A model generated the notes under the pieces. That model did no database searches. It worked only from the letters and a program-made list of their open reading frames with translations, and was not told the DNA's origin. Position numbers and translations under genes: made by a program. This document shows, piece by piece, positions 36,462-45,445 of a DNA stretch of 64,000 nt. Position 1 is the first letter of the stretch, and each line of letters starts with the position of its first letter. This DNA is from Bacillota bacterium (GTDB lineage Bacteria; Bacillota; Bacilli; Bacillales; Cytobacillaceae), in contig JAUZPL010000005.1 in the NCBI GenBank assembly GCA_030705955.1, forward strand, positions 35,985 through 99,984. Direction: 5' to 3'.

Positions 36462-37157
36462 ATGGATAAAAGGAAAAAACCGAAATATAAAATCGGTGAT
36501 ACAGTCGTGATAACGATGTATGGAACTGTAGGGAAAATTACAGATGTAAAGTGGCTTGATAGAAAGTATGTGTATGAAGTAAATAGAAGTCAAGATTTGT
36601 ATGTGGAAACGGGGCTTCAATTGTTATCTGAATACGAAGGAAATGTAATGGAACAAGAGCAAATTGATATTGAATATAAGTTTTTTTTCGGAGATTTAGT
36701 TCAGGTAAGTGGGTATGGCGCAAATTTATTTAAGGTAGTTGGGTTCCGAACAGAAATTTGGCGATATAAGGAAGATGCATGGGAAGATGTTATTTATGAA
36801 CTATCCCGAATAAGTGACGGAGAGTGGCTCGAAGCTGATGAGGAAGAACTTACTCTTGTTGCAGATGCAGATAGTGCAGACACCATTATCCAAAAACTAG
36901 AGCTCTTGTACTTAATAAATAAACAAGAAAAGCCTTCAAAGATGGCGAAGTTGCAAAATATATTAAATAAAAAAGAAAGTGAAGAGAGTAACCGTAAAAA
37001 AGTGAGTAAGGAACAAATTGATGAATTACTTGATACTTATAATGACTATCGATATTTATTTGAGTGGTTCAAGGATCAGGAATATTACCATGTGATGAGG
37101 GTTGTACTACGAAAATTGGAAAACATCATGAAAAACACAGGAAAAAGGCATGTCTAG
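36462..37157 (+). CDS. yodN: YodN-like hypothetical protein
   Basis: 231 residues, hydrophilic. N-terminal half has two SH3-like or KOW-like repeats: KYKIGDTVVITMYGTVGKI (about 7-25) and FFFGDLVQVSGYGANLFKV (about 73-91). The C-terminal part is helical with charged repeats and a linker at about 165-185. Position between yozE and yozD matches B. subtilis yodN. ATG at 36462 behind GGAGGAG. Function unknown. Confidence 0.78.
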   Translation: MDKRKKPKYKIGDTVVITMYGTVGKITDVKWLDRKYVYEVNRSQDLYVETGLQLLSEYEGNVMEQEQIDIEYKFFFGDLVQVSGYGANLFKVVGFRTEIWRYKEDAWEDVIYELSRISDGEWLEADEEELTLVADADSADTIIQKLELLYLINKQEKPSKMAKLQNILNKKESEESNRKKVSKEQIDELLDTYNDYRYLFEWFKDQEYYHVMRVVLRKLENIMKNTGKRHV

Positions 37158-37158
37158 C

Positions 37159-37326
37159 TTACATTCTAAAAAACTCAAATAATAAATAGAGTACAAATGG
37201 AATACCTGCCCATTTTATGATAAAATACAAACAATTTGTTATGTATTCAGCAGAACGTACAAAAACACCATCATCAGTATTTACATCCTTGATAAATGCT
37301 TCCATTACTTGTTGAATAGTTGACAT
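37159..37326 (-). CDS. Small single-pass membrane protein
   Basis: 55 residues beginning MSTIQQVMEAFIKDV, with one C-terminal hydrophobic helix (about 34-54). GAGGTGAT is 5 nt upstream of ATG 37326 on the minus strand. It converges on yodN, ending 1 nt from its stop. Family not recognised. Confidence 0.65.
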   Translation of the reverse strand: MSTIQQVMEAFIKDVNTDDGVFVRSAEYITNCLYFIIKWAGIPFVLYLLFEFFRM

Positions 37327-37491
37327 ACCAATCACCTCGAAGAATATTTTACTTTTTGTAAAATGGTATGCTTGTCCTTTTCAAAAATGACCTGTAAAAT
37401 AAAATTTTTCTACTATAAAATGAATTTGGAAGAAAATAGCATGAAAAAGGCGAAATCATCATACATTCAGTAAAAAGAAGGGGGCGGTGCT

Positions 37492-37665
37492 ATGAAAGAA
37501 ATCGAAGTATTTATTGATACTGAAGAAATTGCAGAATTTTTCTTTCATGAGCTTGTAAAAAGAGGATACGTTCCTACAGAGGAAGAGTTAGAAGATTTAG
37601 CTGACATAACCTTTGAATATTTAGTTGAAAAAAGTATTATTGATGAAGAGATTGAAGAAGAATAG
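37492..37665 (+). CDS. yozD: YozD family small acidic protein
   Basis: 57 residues, very acidic, starting MKEIEVFIDTEEIAEFFF and ending in EEIEEE. Same size and pattern as B. subtilis YozD, also next to yodN. Strong AAGGGGGCGG site before ATG 37492. Probably a helical hairpin; function unknown. Confidence 0.88.
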   Translation: MKEIEVFIDTEEIAEFFFHELVKRGYVPTEEELEDLADITFEYLVEKSIIDEEIEEE

Positions 37666-37680
37666 GTAATTACTTACTTT

Positions 37681-37971
37681 TAATATAAGGCTCTATTATA
37701 GCTGAATGTTGATTTCACTGTGTTTGAAAAATAAACGGGAAAATTCCGTTTAAATGGGAAATACCCATATTTCCCTAAAAATAAAGGTGGTTTTTCCGTT
37801 TATATTATCCAAATCTTTGGATTTTGTCTTATTTAGAGCAGTTAATCGGAATATCTCAGCTTATATCTGCTTCTTAAGCCTATACTATATACATTAGCCG
37901 GAAATTCTCCGCCTATGAATTCTCATACCTACACGAAAATCAACAATGAATAATAACAGAGCCTAATATAA
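37681..37971. mobile_element. MITE-like non-autonomous element with TIRs and 8-bp target duplication
   Basis: Element 37689-37963 (275 bp) has imperfect 27-bp terminal inverted repeats, both beginning GGCTCT and both containing TGTTGATTT (21/27 matches by eye). It is flanked by the direct repeat TAATATAA (37681-37688 and 37964-37971). There is no ORF of note. The interior holds short palindromes such as AAACGG-N7-CCGTTT. An 8-bp duplication with GG-starting ends fits families such as IS1595 or IS6; no transposase is nearby. Confidence 0.75.
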
Positions 37972-37998
37972 AAAGCCCCTATGAATGGGGCTTTTTAT
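37970..37998. terminator. Hairpin terminator beside the MITE-like element
   Basis: AAAAAGCCCC / GGGGCTTTTT (37970-37979 / 37987-37996). Works in both directions; likely ends the small minus-strand genes. Confidence 0.8.
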
Positions 37999-38035
37999 TA
38001 TGAATCAATATGAAATTATGTTTTTATGTCCCTAC

Positions 38036-38176
38036 TTAATCCTGTTGTTTATTTTTTCGACCGCCGGTTGCTGTTACATCTTTTGCATGTGCTTCATGCT
38101 CTGCGACAATGGCCTCAGCAGGAATGTGGTTATTTTTCTTAGGAGAATTAATTCTATTTCGGTGTTTTTTTCCCAT
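38036..38176 (-). CDS. Small basic hypothetical protein
   Basis: 46 residues, starting MGKKHRNRINSPKKNNHIPA and rich in Lys, Asn and His. GAGGAGG lies upstream of the second of two ATGs on the minus strand, giving start 38176. Composition recalls minor small spore proteins, but I cannot name a family. Confidence 0.62.
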   Translation of the reverse strand: MGKKHRNRINSPKKNNHIPAEAIVAEHEAHAKDVTATGGRKNKQQD

Positions 38177-38206
38177 TTTCATTTCCTCCTCTATATTTAG
38201 AGTTTC

Positions 38207-38320
38207 TTACAATCTTTTTTGTACATTACTTGTTTTATCATTTTCTTTTTTTGAAGGGTTGGTTTCGTTAGCATGCTGAACAGCTTGTTGTAGCTTCTTA
38301 CTCATTTTTTCCTTTGCCAT
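38207..38320 (-). CDS. Very small charged hypothetical protein
   Basis: 37 residues starting MAKEKMSKKLQQAVQHANET. AAAGGAGGG lies 6-7 nt before ATG 38320, which is otherwise rare in this A+T-rich stretch. Possibly co-transcribed with the 46-residue gene downstream. No family recognised. Confidence 0.55.
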   Translation of the reverse strand: MAKEKMSKKLQQAVQHANETNPSKKENDKTSNVQKRL

Positions 38321-38450
38321 CATTATCCCTCCTTTAAAAATATCATCCCTCAATTTGAAAAACATATTAGCATTTAGAAAGGTTTTTCAGGTCAAATTGG
38401 ATATGATATAGTGGGATGGTAGAGCAAATTAGTTTCAGGAGGTTTTTAAT

Positions 38451-39155
38451 ATGAGTATACATATTGCTGCTAAAGAAAATGAAATTGCAGAGACAGTGTT
38501 ATTACCAGGAGATCCACTTCGCGCAAAATATATTGCTGAAACGTTTTTAGAAAATACGAAATGCTATAACGAAGTACGGAATATGTTCGGCTTTACTGGT
38601 ACATATAAAGGAAAAAAAGTTTCTGTTCAGGGTACTGGAATGGGTATTCCCTCTATCTCAATTTATGTGAATGAATTAATGCAAAGCTATAATGTACAAA
38701 ATCTAATTCGGGTTGGTACTTGTGGAGCCATTCAAAAGGACGTAAAAGTTCGTGATGTCATTCTCGCAATGACCGCTTCAACAGATTCCCAAATGAATCG
38801 ATTAACATTTGGTGGAATTGATTATGCACCCGCTGCAAATTTCGAGTTATTAAAAAAGGCCTATGATGCCGGTATTGAAAAAGGTTTAAGCTTAAAGGTT
38901 GGCAGTGTGTTTACTGCAGATATGTTCTACAATGATAATGCTGACCATGAAAAATGGGCAAAGTACCAAATTCTTGCACTAGAAATGGAAACAACGGCAC
39001 TTTATACGTTAGCAGCTAAATATGGCCGAAAAGCATTATCCGTATTAACGGTTAGTGACCATATTTTAACAGGTGAAGAAACAACAGCAGAAGAAAGACA
39101 ATTGACCTTCAATGACATGATTGAAGTAGCCTTGGAGGCAGCTATAAAAGAATAA
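38451..39155 (+). CDS. deoD: Purine nucleoside phosphorylase DeoD
   Basis: 234 residues. [14 protein letters not shown] phosphate site, [16 protein letters not shown], and the purine/ribose segment [14 protein letters not shown]. Hexameric trimeric-type enzyme splitting purine (deoxy)nucleosides with phosphate. CAGGAGG before ATG. Followed by its own terminator. Confidence 0.96.
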   Translation: MSIHIAAKENEIAETVLLPGDPLRAKYIAETFLENTKCYNEVRNMFGFTGTYKGKKVSVQGTGMGIPSISIYVNELMQSYNVQNLIRVGTCGAIQKDVKVRDVILAMTASTDSQMNRLTFGGIDYAPAANFELLKKAYDAGIEKGLSLKVGSVFTADMFYNDNADHEKWAKYQILALEMETTALYTLAAKYGRKALSVLTVSDHILTGEETTAEERQLTFNDMIEVALEAAIKE

Positions 39156-39159
39156 TGAG

Positions 39160-39198
39160 TAAAAACCCTTTCTATCCCTGAAAGGGTTTTTACTTTTT
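39160..39198 (+). terminator. Terminator of deoD
   Basis: TAAAAACCCTTT / AAAGGGTTTTTA stem (39160-39171 / 39181-39192) and T-run. Confidence 0.85.
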
Positions 39199-39281
39199 GA
39201 AAAGTTTTTGTAACTTGACCATTATAATTAAAATCGTTATAGTTCATAAAGGTAATAACAAAAACAAAACGGGTGAACTTA

Positions 39282-40085
39282 ATGAAATCAAGAAATATTA
39301 TTCTAGTCCTTTCCTCTCTTTTTATCATTTCAGGATGCGGTAATTTTAATATGAAGAAAGTTCCATTTCTAGATCATGGAAGTCATGAAGAAAAATCAAG
39401 GAATATTACTCAAAATCAAAAATCGGTAAATAGTAATCCACTCACTCTTCCTGCAAGTTATTTTAATAGTATTAAACAGGTTAACGGGAAGAATGTAATT
39501 CAGAACCCTTCCAATATCATGGCTTTAGTGAATAAAAATTACACGTTGCCTAGTAATTACATTCCTTCAGACCTTGTTCGACCAAATGTTGCTTTTTCAT
39601 TTGGAAATCAGAAAATAGAAAAAAGCTTAATGAGAAAAGAAGCAGCAACAGCACTTGAAGCAATGTTTTCGGATGCAAAAAAATCAGGTATTGAGCTTTT
39701 TGCTGTTTCAGGATATCGCTCATTTAGCAGACAAGAGTCATTATTTGATTCTGAAATAAACAAGTTTGGAAAGTCACAGGCACTTCAGGCAGTAGCTATT
39801 CCCGGCTCGAGCGAACATCAGACAGGCCTTGCTATGGATATTGCCAGTAATTCAACACATCTGAATTTAACTGAAGGCTTTGCCCTCACAAAAGAAGGGA
39901 AATGGCTTGCAGAAAATGCTCACCTTTTTGGATTTATACTTCGCTATCCAAAAGGAAAAGAAGCGATTACAATTTACGAATATGAACCTTGGCATTTTAG
40001 ATACGTAGGTGTTAAAGCTGCTACAACTATTTATAAACATAATTGGACATTAGAAGAATATTTTAATGAAGTGAAGAAAATTTAG
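39282..40085 (+). CDS. yodJ: D-alanyl-D-alanine carboxypeptidase, VanY type (YodJ)
   Basis: 267 residues. Lipoprotein signal ending IISGC. Zinc peptidase domain with SGYRSFSRQESLF, GSSEHQTGLAMDIAS (His/Asp ligands) and PWHFRYVG. Trims peptidoglycan side chains. ATG at 39282 follows GGGTGA. Order deoD-yodJ-ctpA equals B. subtilis. Confidence 0.92.
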   Translation: MKSRNIILVLSSLFIISGCGNFNMKKVPFLDHGSHEEKSRNITQNQKSVNSNPLTLPASYFNSIKQVNGKNVIQNPSNIMALVNKNYTLPSNYIPSDLVRPNVAFSFGNQKIEKSLMRKEAATALEAMFSDAKKSGIELFAVSGYRSFSRQESLFDSEINKFGKSQALQAVAIPGSSEHQTGLAMDIASNSTHLNLTEGFALTKEGKWLAENAHLFGFILRYPKGKEAITIYEYEPWHFRYVGVKAATTIYKHNWTLEEYFNEVKKI

Positions 40086-40191
40086 TAAAAATTTTTTAAA
40101 GGTTTATTCACTAACTTTTCTTTGTTAATTTTTTTAAAAAAATGTTATTCTAATTCTTAAGGATTTTAGTTTCTCTAGTGTAAGGAAAGTG

Positions 40192-41667
40192 GTGAAAGCT
40201 TTGGATGAAGAAAAGATGGAACAAGAGCAAGAAAAAGTAGAAAATAAAAAAGGTTTTATTCACATTAAAAAATTTCACTTTATCATGCTACTCGTTATAG
40301 TTGTCATTCTCTCAACTGGATTGACAACCTTCGCACTAGCCTTTGGAAAAGAAAGGGTAGTCACGGTTGGAACAGATAGGACTGAATTTAATAAGCTTTT
40401 TACCGCTTATGACACGTTAACCAAAGGTTATTATCAGAAAGTAGACCAAAAGAAACTAATCAATGGTGCAATTAATGGCATGGTTCAGGCTCTTGGTGAT
40501 CCTTTTTCTGATTATATGAGTAATGATGAGGCGAAAAGTTTTCATAGCACCATTTCTTCTTCCTTTGAAGGAATTGGAGCTGAAATTCAGCAAAAAGATG
40601 GACATATTATGATTGTATCTCCTATTAAGGGCTCACCGGCCGAAAAAGCTGGTCTTAAGCCAAATGATTTGATTTTATCTGTTAACGGTAAGAGTTTGCA
40701 AGGAATGAGCTCAACACAAGCTGTAAACCTAATTCGAGGTAAAAAAGGTACTAAGGTTGAATTAATGATTCAACGCCCGGGTACAGAAGCGCCCGTAAAG
40801 GTTTCGGTTGTTAGAGATGAAATACCGATTGAAACAGTTTATGGTGAAATGGTTGGAAACGGAATTGCCAAGGTTCAAATTACAAGTTTCTCGGCTAATA
40901 CATCAAAAGAGCTTGTTTCAAAATTAAATGACTTACAAAAACAAGGGATGAAGGGTCTTGTATTAGACCTAAGGCAAAACCCAGGTGGATTATTGGATCA
41001 GGCAATTAGTATTTCAAGCATGTTTGTTCCAAAAGGCAAAGTAATTTTAAAAGTGCAGGATCGAAGCGGAAACATAAAAGAATATACCTCACAAAATGCT
41101 GGAACCCCAACATTGCCATTGGTTGTATTGATTGATAGCGGCAGTGCAAGTGCATCCGAAATCTTTTCGGCAGCAGTTAGAGAATCGGCTGGGGTGCCTC
41201 TTGTTGGTGAAAAATCATTTGGAAAAGGAACGGTTCAAACTGCACAAGATTTCCAAGATGGGTCAGATTTAAAATATACAATAGCGAAATGGCTTACGCC
41301 AAACGGCAGTTGGATTCATAAAAAAGGAATAAAGCCTGATTATCCAGTTTCTCTTCCTTCTTATGCATCACTTTCAATTATTAATCCTGATAAAGCATTA
41401 AAGCTATCTATGACTGGAACAGATGTAAAAACAGCCCAGCAAATGCTTCAAGCAATTGGGTTTAATCCAGGGAGAACAGACGGGTTCTTTGATGAGAAAA
41501 CAAAAGAGGCAGTTAACTCCTTTGAAAAAGCGCAAAAACTTCCAGTAGATGGTGTTCTAAAAGGCAATGCTACGATGAAGTTAATGGAACTATTAAGAGA
41601 AAAAATTCAAAACAATGATACACAGCTCCAAAAAGCCATTGAGGTATTAAAAGGAAGAATGAAATAA
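40192..41667 (+). CDS. ctpA: Carboxy-terminal processing protease, S41 family, with peptidoglycan-binding domain
   Basis: 491 residues. One membrane helix (about 30-52), PDZ domain (about 110-190), catalytic region with IDSGSASASEIFSAAV (Ser) and GEKSFGKGTVQ (Lys), and a C-terminal PG-binding repeat (LKLSMTGTDVKTAQQMLQAI). Acts outside the membrane. Start uncertain among GTG 40189, GTG 40192 and TTG 40201; 40192 has the best spacing to AAGGA. Confidence 0.93.
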   Translation: MKALDEEKMEQEQEKVENKKGFIHIKKFHFIMLLVIVVILSTGLTTFALAFGKERVVTVGTDRTEFNKLFTAYDTLTKGYYQKVDQKKLINGAINGMVQALGDPFSDYMSNDEAKSFHSTISSSFEGIGAEIQQKDGHIMIVSPIKGSPAEKAGLKPNDLILSVNGKSLQGMSSTQAVNLIRGKKGTKVELMIQRPGTEAPVKVSVVRDEIPIETVYGEMVGNGIAKVQITSFSANTSKELVSKLNDLQKQGMKGLVLDLRQNPGGLLDQAISISSMFVPKGKVILKVQDRSGNIKEYTSQNAGTPTLPLVVLIDSGSASASEIFSAAVRESAGVPLVGEKSFGKGTVQTAQDFQDGSDLKYTIAKWLTPNGSWIHKKGIKPDYPVSLPSYASLSIINPDKALKLSMTGTDVKTAQQMLQAIGFNPGRTDGFFDEKTKEAVNSFEKAQKLPVDGVLKGNATMKLMELLREKIQNNDTQLQKAIEVLKGRMK

Positions 41668-41672
41668 ATGCG

Positions 41673-41713
41673 AAAGCCTAATCTTTGATTCCTGGAGATT
41701 AGGCTTTTCTTTT
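41673..41713 (+). terminator. Terminator of ctpA
   Basis: 12-bp stem (41673-41684 / 41696-41707) and TTTTCTTTT. Confidence 0.85.
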
Positions 41714-41794
41714 GGTATGTCTATTATTTGAAACAAGGACTAAAATCCTATAAAATAACAGAAAATAGGAAAATTGTTGTAATGGGGTGAGGGT

Positions 41795-42199
41795 TTGAAG
41801 CAGGTTATTCAACTAGATCAACAACTAAAAGAAAGAATCTTAAATATGGAAACAGAATTTGAAACAATCTGCAAAAAGCTTGAGAAAGCTAATCAGAAAT
41901 ATTTTGAACGATATGAATATCAAATTGTCATCGAACTAATACGTGTAAAAAGTGGAAAAGGTGCAAAAAGTTTAGATATATTTGAAGATGATTATGAGTC
42001 TTTTATTGAAATTGGAATTGAGCATGAAGGAGAATATTATCCAAATACTTATATTCCAATATGGAAGTGTAAAACAGAATGGTTTCAAAAAATAGGGTAT
42101 TTAACGAAACAAAATAATGTTGATTTAGAAAATAAATTACAGTTAATCATTAAAGAAATGTTGGAAGATGCTGAAGTATCAAGTAGTGAAGATAGGTAA
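41795..42199 (+). CDS. Hypothetical protein
   Basis: 134 residues, acidic, no signal or membrane helix. N-terminal helical region, then a mixed segment YEYQIVIELIRVKSGKGAKS and WKCKTEWFQKIGYL. TTG 41795 with GGGGTGAGG upstream. Family not recognised. Lies 73 nt before the next gene, perhaps one transcript. Confidence 0.65.
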   Translation: MKQVIQLDQQLKERILNMETEFETICKKLEKANQKYFERYEYQIVIELIRVKSGKGAKSLDIFEDDYESFIEIGIEHEGEYYPNTYIPIWKCKTEWFQKIGYLTKQNNVDLENKLQLIIKEMLEDAEVSSSEDR

Positions 42200-42272
42200 C
42201 TATTTTAAATGCATGAATCCTCCTTCTTCAGGTAACTCTTTTAATAAGTGTTATTGGAAAAGAAGGGGTACA

Positions 42273-43097
42273 ATGAAAAAGTTTTTTGGCTGCATTTGTT
42301 TCATTCTATTCATTTTACTAGGTAGTGAAAGTGTTCAAGGAGCAAGTGATATAAGCTTTAAAATAGAAATGCTTCCATGGAAAAATGTGGATAAGCTTTT
42401 ACCCAGGTATACAAAGTTTACTGTAATGGATTTGGAAACTGGAAAACAATTTAGAGTTCAAAGGCGGGCGGGAAGTCATCATGCGGATGTACAGCCTCTA
42501 ACTTCTAAAGACACAAAAATGATGAAAAAAATATATGGAGGAAAATGGAGCTGGAAGCGTCGGGCAATAATTGTAGTCTATAAGGATCAGTGGATTGCTG
42601 CCTCCATGCATGGGATGCCACATGGAGCGGGGTCACTCCGTAACAACTTCCCAGGTCACTTTTGTATACATTTTTTTGGTAGTACAACACATCGAACCAA
42701 TTCAATGGATATAGGACATATGCTAATGATTTATAAAGCAGCAGGAAAGCTGGACACCTATTTAGAAAAGGCTAATCCCTATGAAGTAGTTGAGGCATAT
42801 ATAACAGGTTTAAAACAACAGGATAAAAGGATTGTGGAAAAGATATCACTTCAAAAGCTTAAGTGGAGGCCCATTTTTCAGCAAGTTGAAAATGTAAAAA
42901 TTTCTCGCCTTCCCTTACTTCCACCAGAGGACTTAATTAATCAAATTAGTCTTGAAATACCAATAGAGGTGGATTGGTATTTAAAAAATGTAGGACGTCA
43001 AATCTTTAAAGGTGAAATTCATTTAATACGATTTTCTCAATTTGAAAGCTGGAGAGTTGATTCTGTACAATTTTTAAAAGATAATCATTTGAAGTAA
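42273..43097 (+). CDS. Secreted protein with L,D-transpeptidase-like motif
   Basis: 274 residues with a cleavable signal peptide (about 1-26, ending VQGA). The core HADVQPLTSKDTKMMKKIY, AASMHGMPHGAGS and GHFCIHFFGSTTH resembles exported Firmicute proteins with a His...Cys arrangement like YkuD L,D-transpeptidases, but the usual SHGC(I)RM motif is not exact. The catalytic role is a guess. ATG 42273 with AAGGGG upstream. Confidence 0.72.
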   Translation: MKKFFGCICFILFILLGSESVQGASDISFKIEMLPWKNVDKLLPRYTKFTVMDLETGKQFRVQRRAGSHHADVQPLTSKDTKMMKKIYGGKWSWKRRAIIVVYKDQWIAASMHGMPHGAGSLRNNFPGHFCIHFFGSTTHRTNSMDIGHMLMIYKAAGKLDTYLEKANPYEVVEAYITGLKQQDKRIVEKISLQKLKWRPIFQQVENVKISRLPLLPPEDLINQISLEIPIEVDWYLKNVGRQIFKGEIHLIRFSQFESWRVDSVQFLKDNHLK

Positions 43098-43125
43098 AAC
43101 ACCTCTTGGAAAAGAGGTGTTTTAC
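43094..43125. terminator. Bidirectional terminator
   Basis: Perfect 14-bp stem (43094-43107 / 43112-43125) with GGAA loop between converging genes. Confidence 0.88.
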
Positions 43126-43130
43126 AATGT

Positions 43131-43379
43131 CTATTTAATAGGGCGTTCACCAAATTTTATAAAGGTTCTCTCATCTTCAATTAGTCCACAGGCAGCACAT
43201 TGCACTTTATATTCAGGTCCATTATAGGGGAGGTGAAAGGGTTCAAGTTCATTTGAAGTATATTCGTGAATGATTTCCCCTGATTGTGGATCTATTTTAA
43301 TGGCCTGTGGAACTTGTTGAATAAGGTTAAAGCGGGTCCGATTTGTTTTACAATTTGGGCATCTATATGGTGTGGTCAT
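43131..43379 (-). CDS. Zinc-ribbon hypothetical protein
   Basis: 82 residues with CPNC near the N-terminus and CAAC at about residue 60, forming a probable four-cysteine zinc site. No other domain. AAGGAG upstream on the minus strand. Function unknown. Confidence 0.7.
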   Translation of the reverse strand: MTTPYRCPNCKTNRTRFNLIQQVPQAIKIDPQSGEIIHEYTSNELEPFHLPYNGPEYKVQCAACGLIEDERTFIKFGERPIK

Positions 43380-43527
43380 TTAAAACTCCTTTCTATACAT
43401 GATTAATCTGTATTTTTTGCAATATTTGTTTTTAATATGTAACATTGCAAATATAAGGTGTATGATGAGCGATTTTTGATTTTTTAGTAAACTAAAATTA
43501 AGGATGCTTTAAAGGAAGGGGAGTAAC

Positions 43528-43977
43528 TTGAAAAAGATTCTCTTTTTATTCTTAACAATATTAGTTGGGCTTGTTCTTACTTCTTGTAGTCAACAAAAGG
43601 AAGGTAATAATGTACCTCAAATAATTGATGTAAAATTGTCCATCCTACCTGAAAAAGGAGAGGTTAACCAGCCGGTAACCTTTAAAGTGCTAGTTACACA
43701 AGGCTCAGAAAAGGTGGATGATGCAGATGAAGTGTTGTTTGAAATTTGGCGTTCAAAAGATTCAAAACATGAACAGATCAAAGTTAAACATCAAAAAAAT
43801 GGTATTTATCAATTGGAAAAGTCCTTTAAACAAGAAGGAACTTATTATGTTATTTCACATGTTACAGCAAGAGGAATGCATACAATGCCTAAAAAGGAAT
43901 TTAGTATTGGAAAGCCAAGTGAACCTGAAGGCTCAGATCAGTCAATGAATGGTATGAATATGAAGGATAAGAAATAG
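43528..43977 (+). CDS. YtkA-like (FixH-type fold) lipoprotein
   Basis: 149 residues. Lipobox LTSC at about residue 21. A single beta-sandwich with KLSILPEKGEVNQPVTFKV and GTYYVISHVTARGMHTMPKKE, the YtkA-like pattern, and a Met/His-rich tail. Possibly metal-related at the cell surface. TTG 43528 with AAGGAAGGGG upstream. Confidence 0.82.
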   Translation: MKKILFLFLTILVGLVLTSCSQQKEGNNVPQIIDVKLSILPEKGEVNQPVTFKVLVTQGSEKVDDADEVLFEIWRSKDSKHEQIKVKHQKNGIYQLEKSFKQEGTYYVISHVTARGMHTMPKKEFSIGKPSEPEGSDQSMNGMNMKDKK

Positions 43978-43990
43978 TAGGAACAATAAG

Positions 43991-44015
43991 GGCAGCCATA
44001 ATAGGCTGCCTTTTA
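43991..44015 (+). terminator. Terminator of the YtkA-like gene
   Basis: GGCAGCC / GGCTGCC (43991-43997 / 44004-44010) and TTTT. Confidence 0.75.
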
Positions 44016-44393
44016 AATTGGCTCCTTTTTAGAACGAATTTGAACTTTTGCCTCTTTTGGTCCTACCTTTTTCTCGAGTTTTTCATCAATCAATTTTGAA
44101 ATATCACCCTCGTAGCTTGTTCCAATGTTTAATTTACCTGAGAGATCCTTAATCCCAAGTTGACCAAAATTGTTGGCATAATCCAGCTTTTCAATAATGA
44201 TTTTATCAACTTGCAAATGCTCTATGTTAATAGTAGGGGAAGCTTCTTTTTCTTTTAGGTTCTTGCTGTCCTTATTCAATTCAGTAAAGTGGCTTTTTAG
44301 TTCCTTTTCCAAGTCAACTATTCTTTTTTCCAATTCATGAAGCTTTGCATCGGATTTTTGGTTTTTGTTAAAAAGACGGAATAAGAATCGCAT
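44013..44393 (-). CDS. GerPC-like spore protein (short)
   Basis: 126 residues: coiled coil (about 15-45), linker, then INIEHLQVDKIIIEKLDYANN and LSGKLNIGTSYEGD, which resembles the C-terminal half of GerPC. About 80 residues shorter than B. subtilis GerPC. Last gene of the minus-strand spore cluster. Family assignment moderate. Confidence 0.65.
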   Translation of the reverse strand: MRFLFRLFNKNQKSDAKLHELEKRIVDLEKELKSHFTELNKDSKNLKEKEASPTINIEHLQVDKIIIEKLDYANNFGQLGIKDLSGKLNIGTSYEGDISKLIDEKLEKKVGPKEAKVQIRSKKEPI

Positions 44394-44404
44394 TAGCGCA
44401 TCCC

Positions 44405-44866
44405 CTAATGATCAAAGGTAATAGGGATATTTTCAATTTCCTCACGATTAATTGGCATCTTAATAATTAAAATGCCACTACTAATCTCTGATCGAATAGA
44501 CTGGATTAGAATAGGAAATGGAAGAGATAACTCTTTTTTAAAGGTTCTGTTAGCCCGTTCTTTTAAATAATATTTATTTTTGGAATGAAAGGATTTAAAT
44601 TCTCCGATTATCATCACATTTTGGTGGTTAATAGTTATGCGTAAATCTTCTTTTTTTAACCCTGGAATTTCAATTTCTAACACTAAAATATTATCTACTT
44701 CATATAAATCACACTTGGGTATGAACTCTTGAGCAACTGTAAAGGGGTTTGGGATAGTTTGCTTTTCATTATTTTGAACCTTTTCATCAAAAATTTGATT
44801 CCAAAAGCTTTCAGATTGATTTTGTCCAGCTAAATCAAGCCACTTTTTAAATTTATCTAACTCCAT
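44405..44866 (-). CDS. Hsp20/alpha-crystallin family protein
   Basis: 153 residues. Alpha-crystallin core from PKCDLYEVDNILVLEIEIPG to GILIIKMPI, including GLKKEDLRI. The A-x-x-x-N-G-V/L end of the domain is weak (SSGILIIKMP). In this setting a spore-coat-associated small heat-shock protein (CotP-like) is likely. Confidence 0.82.
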   Translation of the reverse strand: MELDKFKKWLDLAGQNQSESFWNQIFDEKVQNNEKQTIPNPFTVAQEFIPKCDLYEVDNILVLEIEIPGLKKEDLRITINHQNVMIIGEFKSFHSKNKYYLKERANRTFKKELSLPFPILIQSIRSEISSGILIIKMPINREEIENIPITFDH

Positions 44867-44944
44867 AAAACCACCTCTTAGGATGACCGGTTATTCTCAT
44901 CATATTTTATATTATGAAAAAAATGCAAAAAAGATTGACGTTCA

Positions 44945-45424
44945 TTAGATTTCTGAAACGTCAATTTGGGAATATTGCATATCAACATTTTTGGGGATTC
45001 TTACCTCAAGCATTCCATCTTTATAATTTGCAGCAGACCCTTTCTTTTTGACTATGGCAGGTAGAGTGATAGTATGTTTATCATCGTATTCTGGAATGTG
45101 TTCAACAATTAATTGATTGGAGGTATGATAAATCTTGAGCTTTTTAAGCCAATCTTCGTTTTTTATAGGAATTCTTATATAAACAAAATCGTGGGTTTCA
45201 AAGGCAGTGGAATTTAAAATGCCTGTTGTTGTGGTCTGTGACTGTGTATTTAATGGGGTTTGGAATGTGTTCATAATGTCCATCGGATTCATCATTCCTC
45301 TCATAGAACCAGGCATCATTTTCTCCATTATTCCTTGAACATATTTATCGATTTCGTCCGGCTTTAATTTTTGAAGGTTTTCTTTCATATCCTTATTAAA
45401 AGGAAACAGATTCCATGGGAACAT
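44945..45424 (-). CDS. Hsp20-like spore-associated protein
   Basis: 159 residues. N-terminal MFPWNLFPFNKDMKENL and a Met-rich linker (MMPGSMRGMMNPMDIMN), then a C-terminal alpha-crystallin-like domain (about 75-155) with VYIRIPIKNEDWLKKLKIY and GMLEVRIPK. Start at 45424 or 45430; both are poorly spaced from AAAGG. Belongs with the GerP-like genes upstream. Confidence 0.75.
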   Translation of the reverse strand: MFPWNLFPFNKDMKENLQKLKPDEIDKYVQGIMEKMMPGSMRGMMNPMDIMNTFQTPLNTQSQTTTTGILNSTAFETHDFVYIRIPIKNEDWLKKLKIYHTSNQLIVEHIPEYDDKHTITLPAIVKKKGSAANYKDGMLEVRIPKNVDMQYSQIDVSEI

Positions 45425-45445
45425 CTTCATACATCCTTTCAAAAG

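Noticed and set aside
37985..38200. 71-codon plus-strand ORF after the MITE-like element
   Set aside because: Antisense to two small minus-strand genes with better ribosome binding sites; cysteine- and phenylalanine-rich composition typical of a shadow frame.
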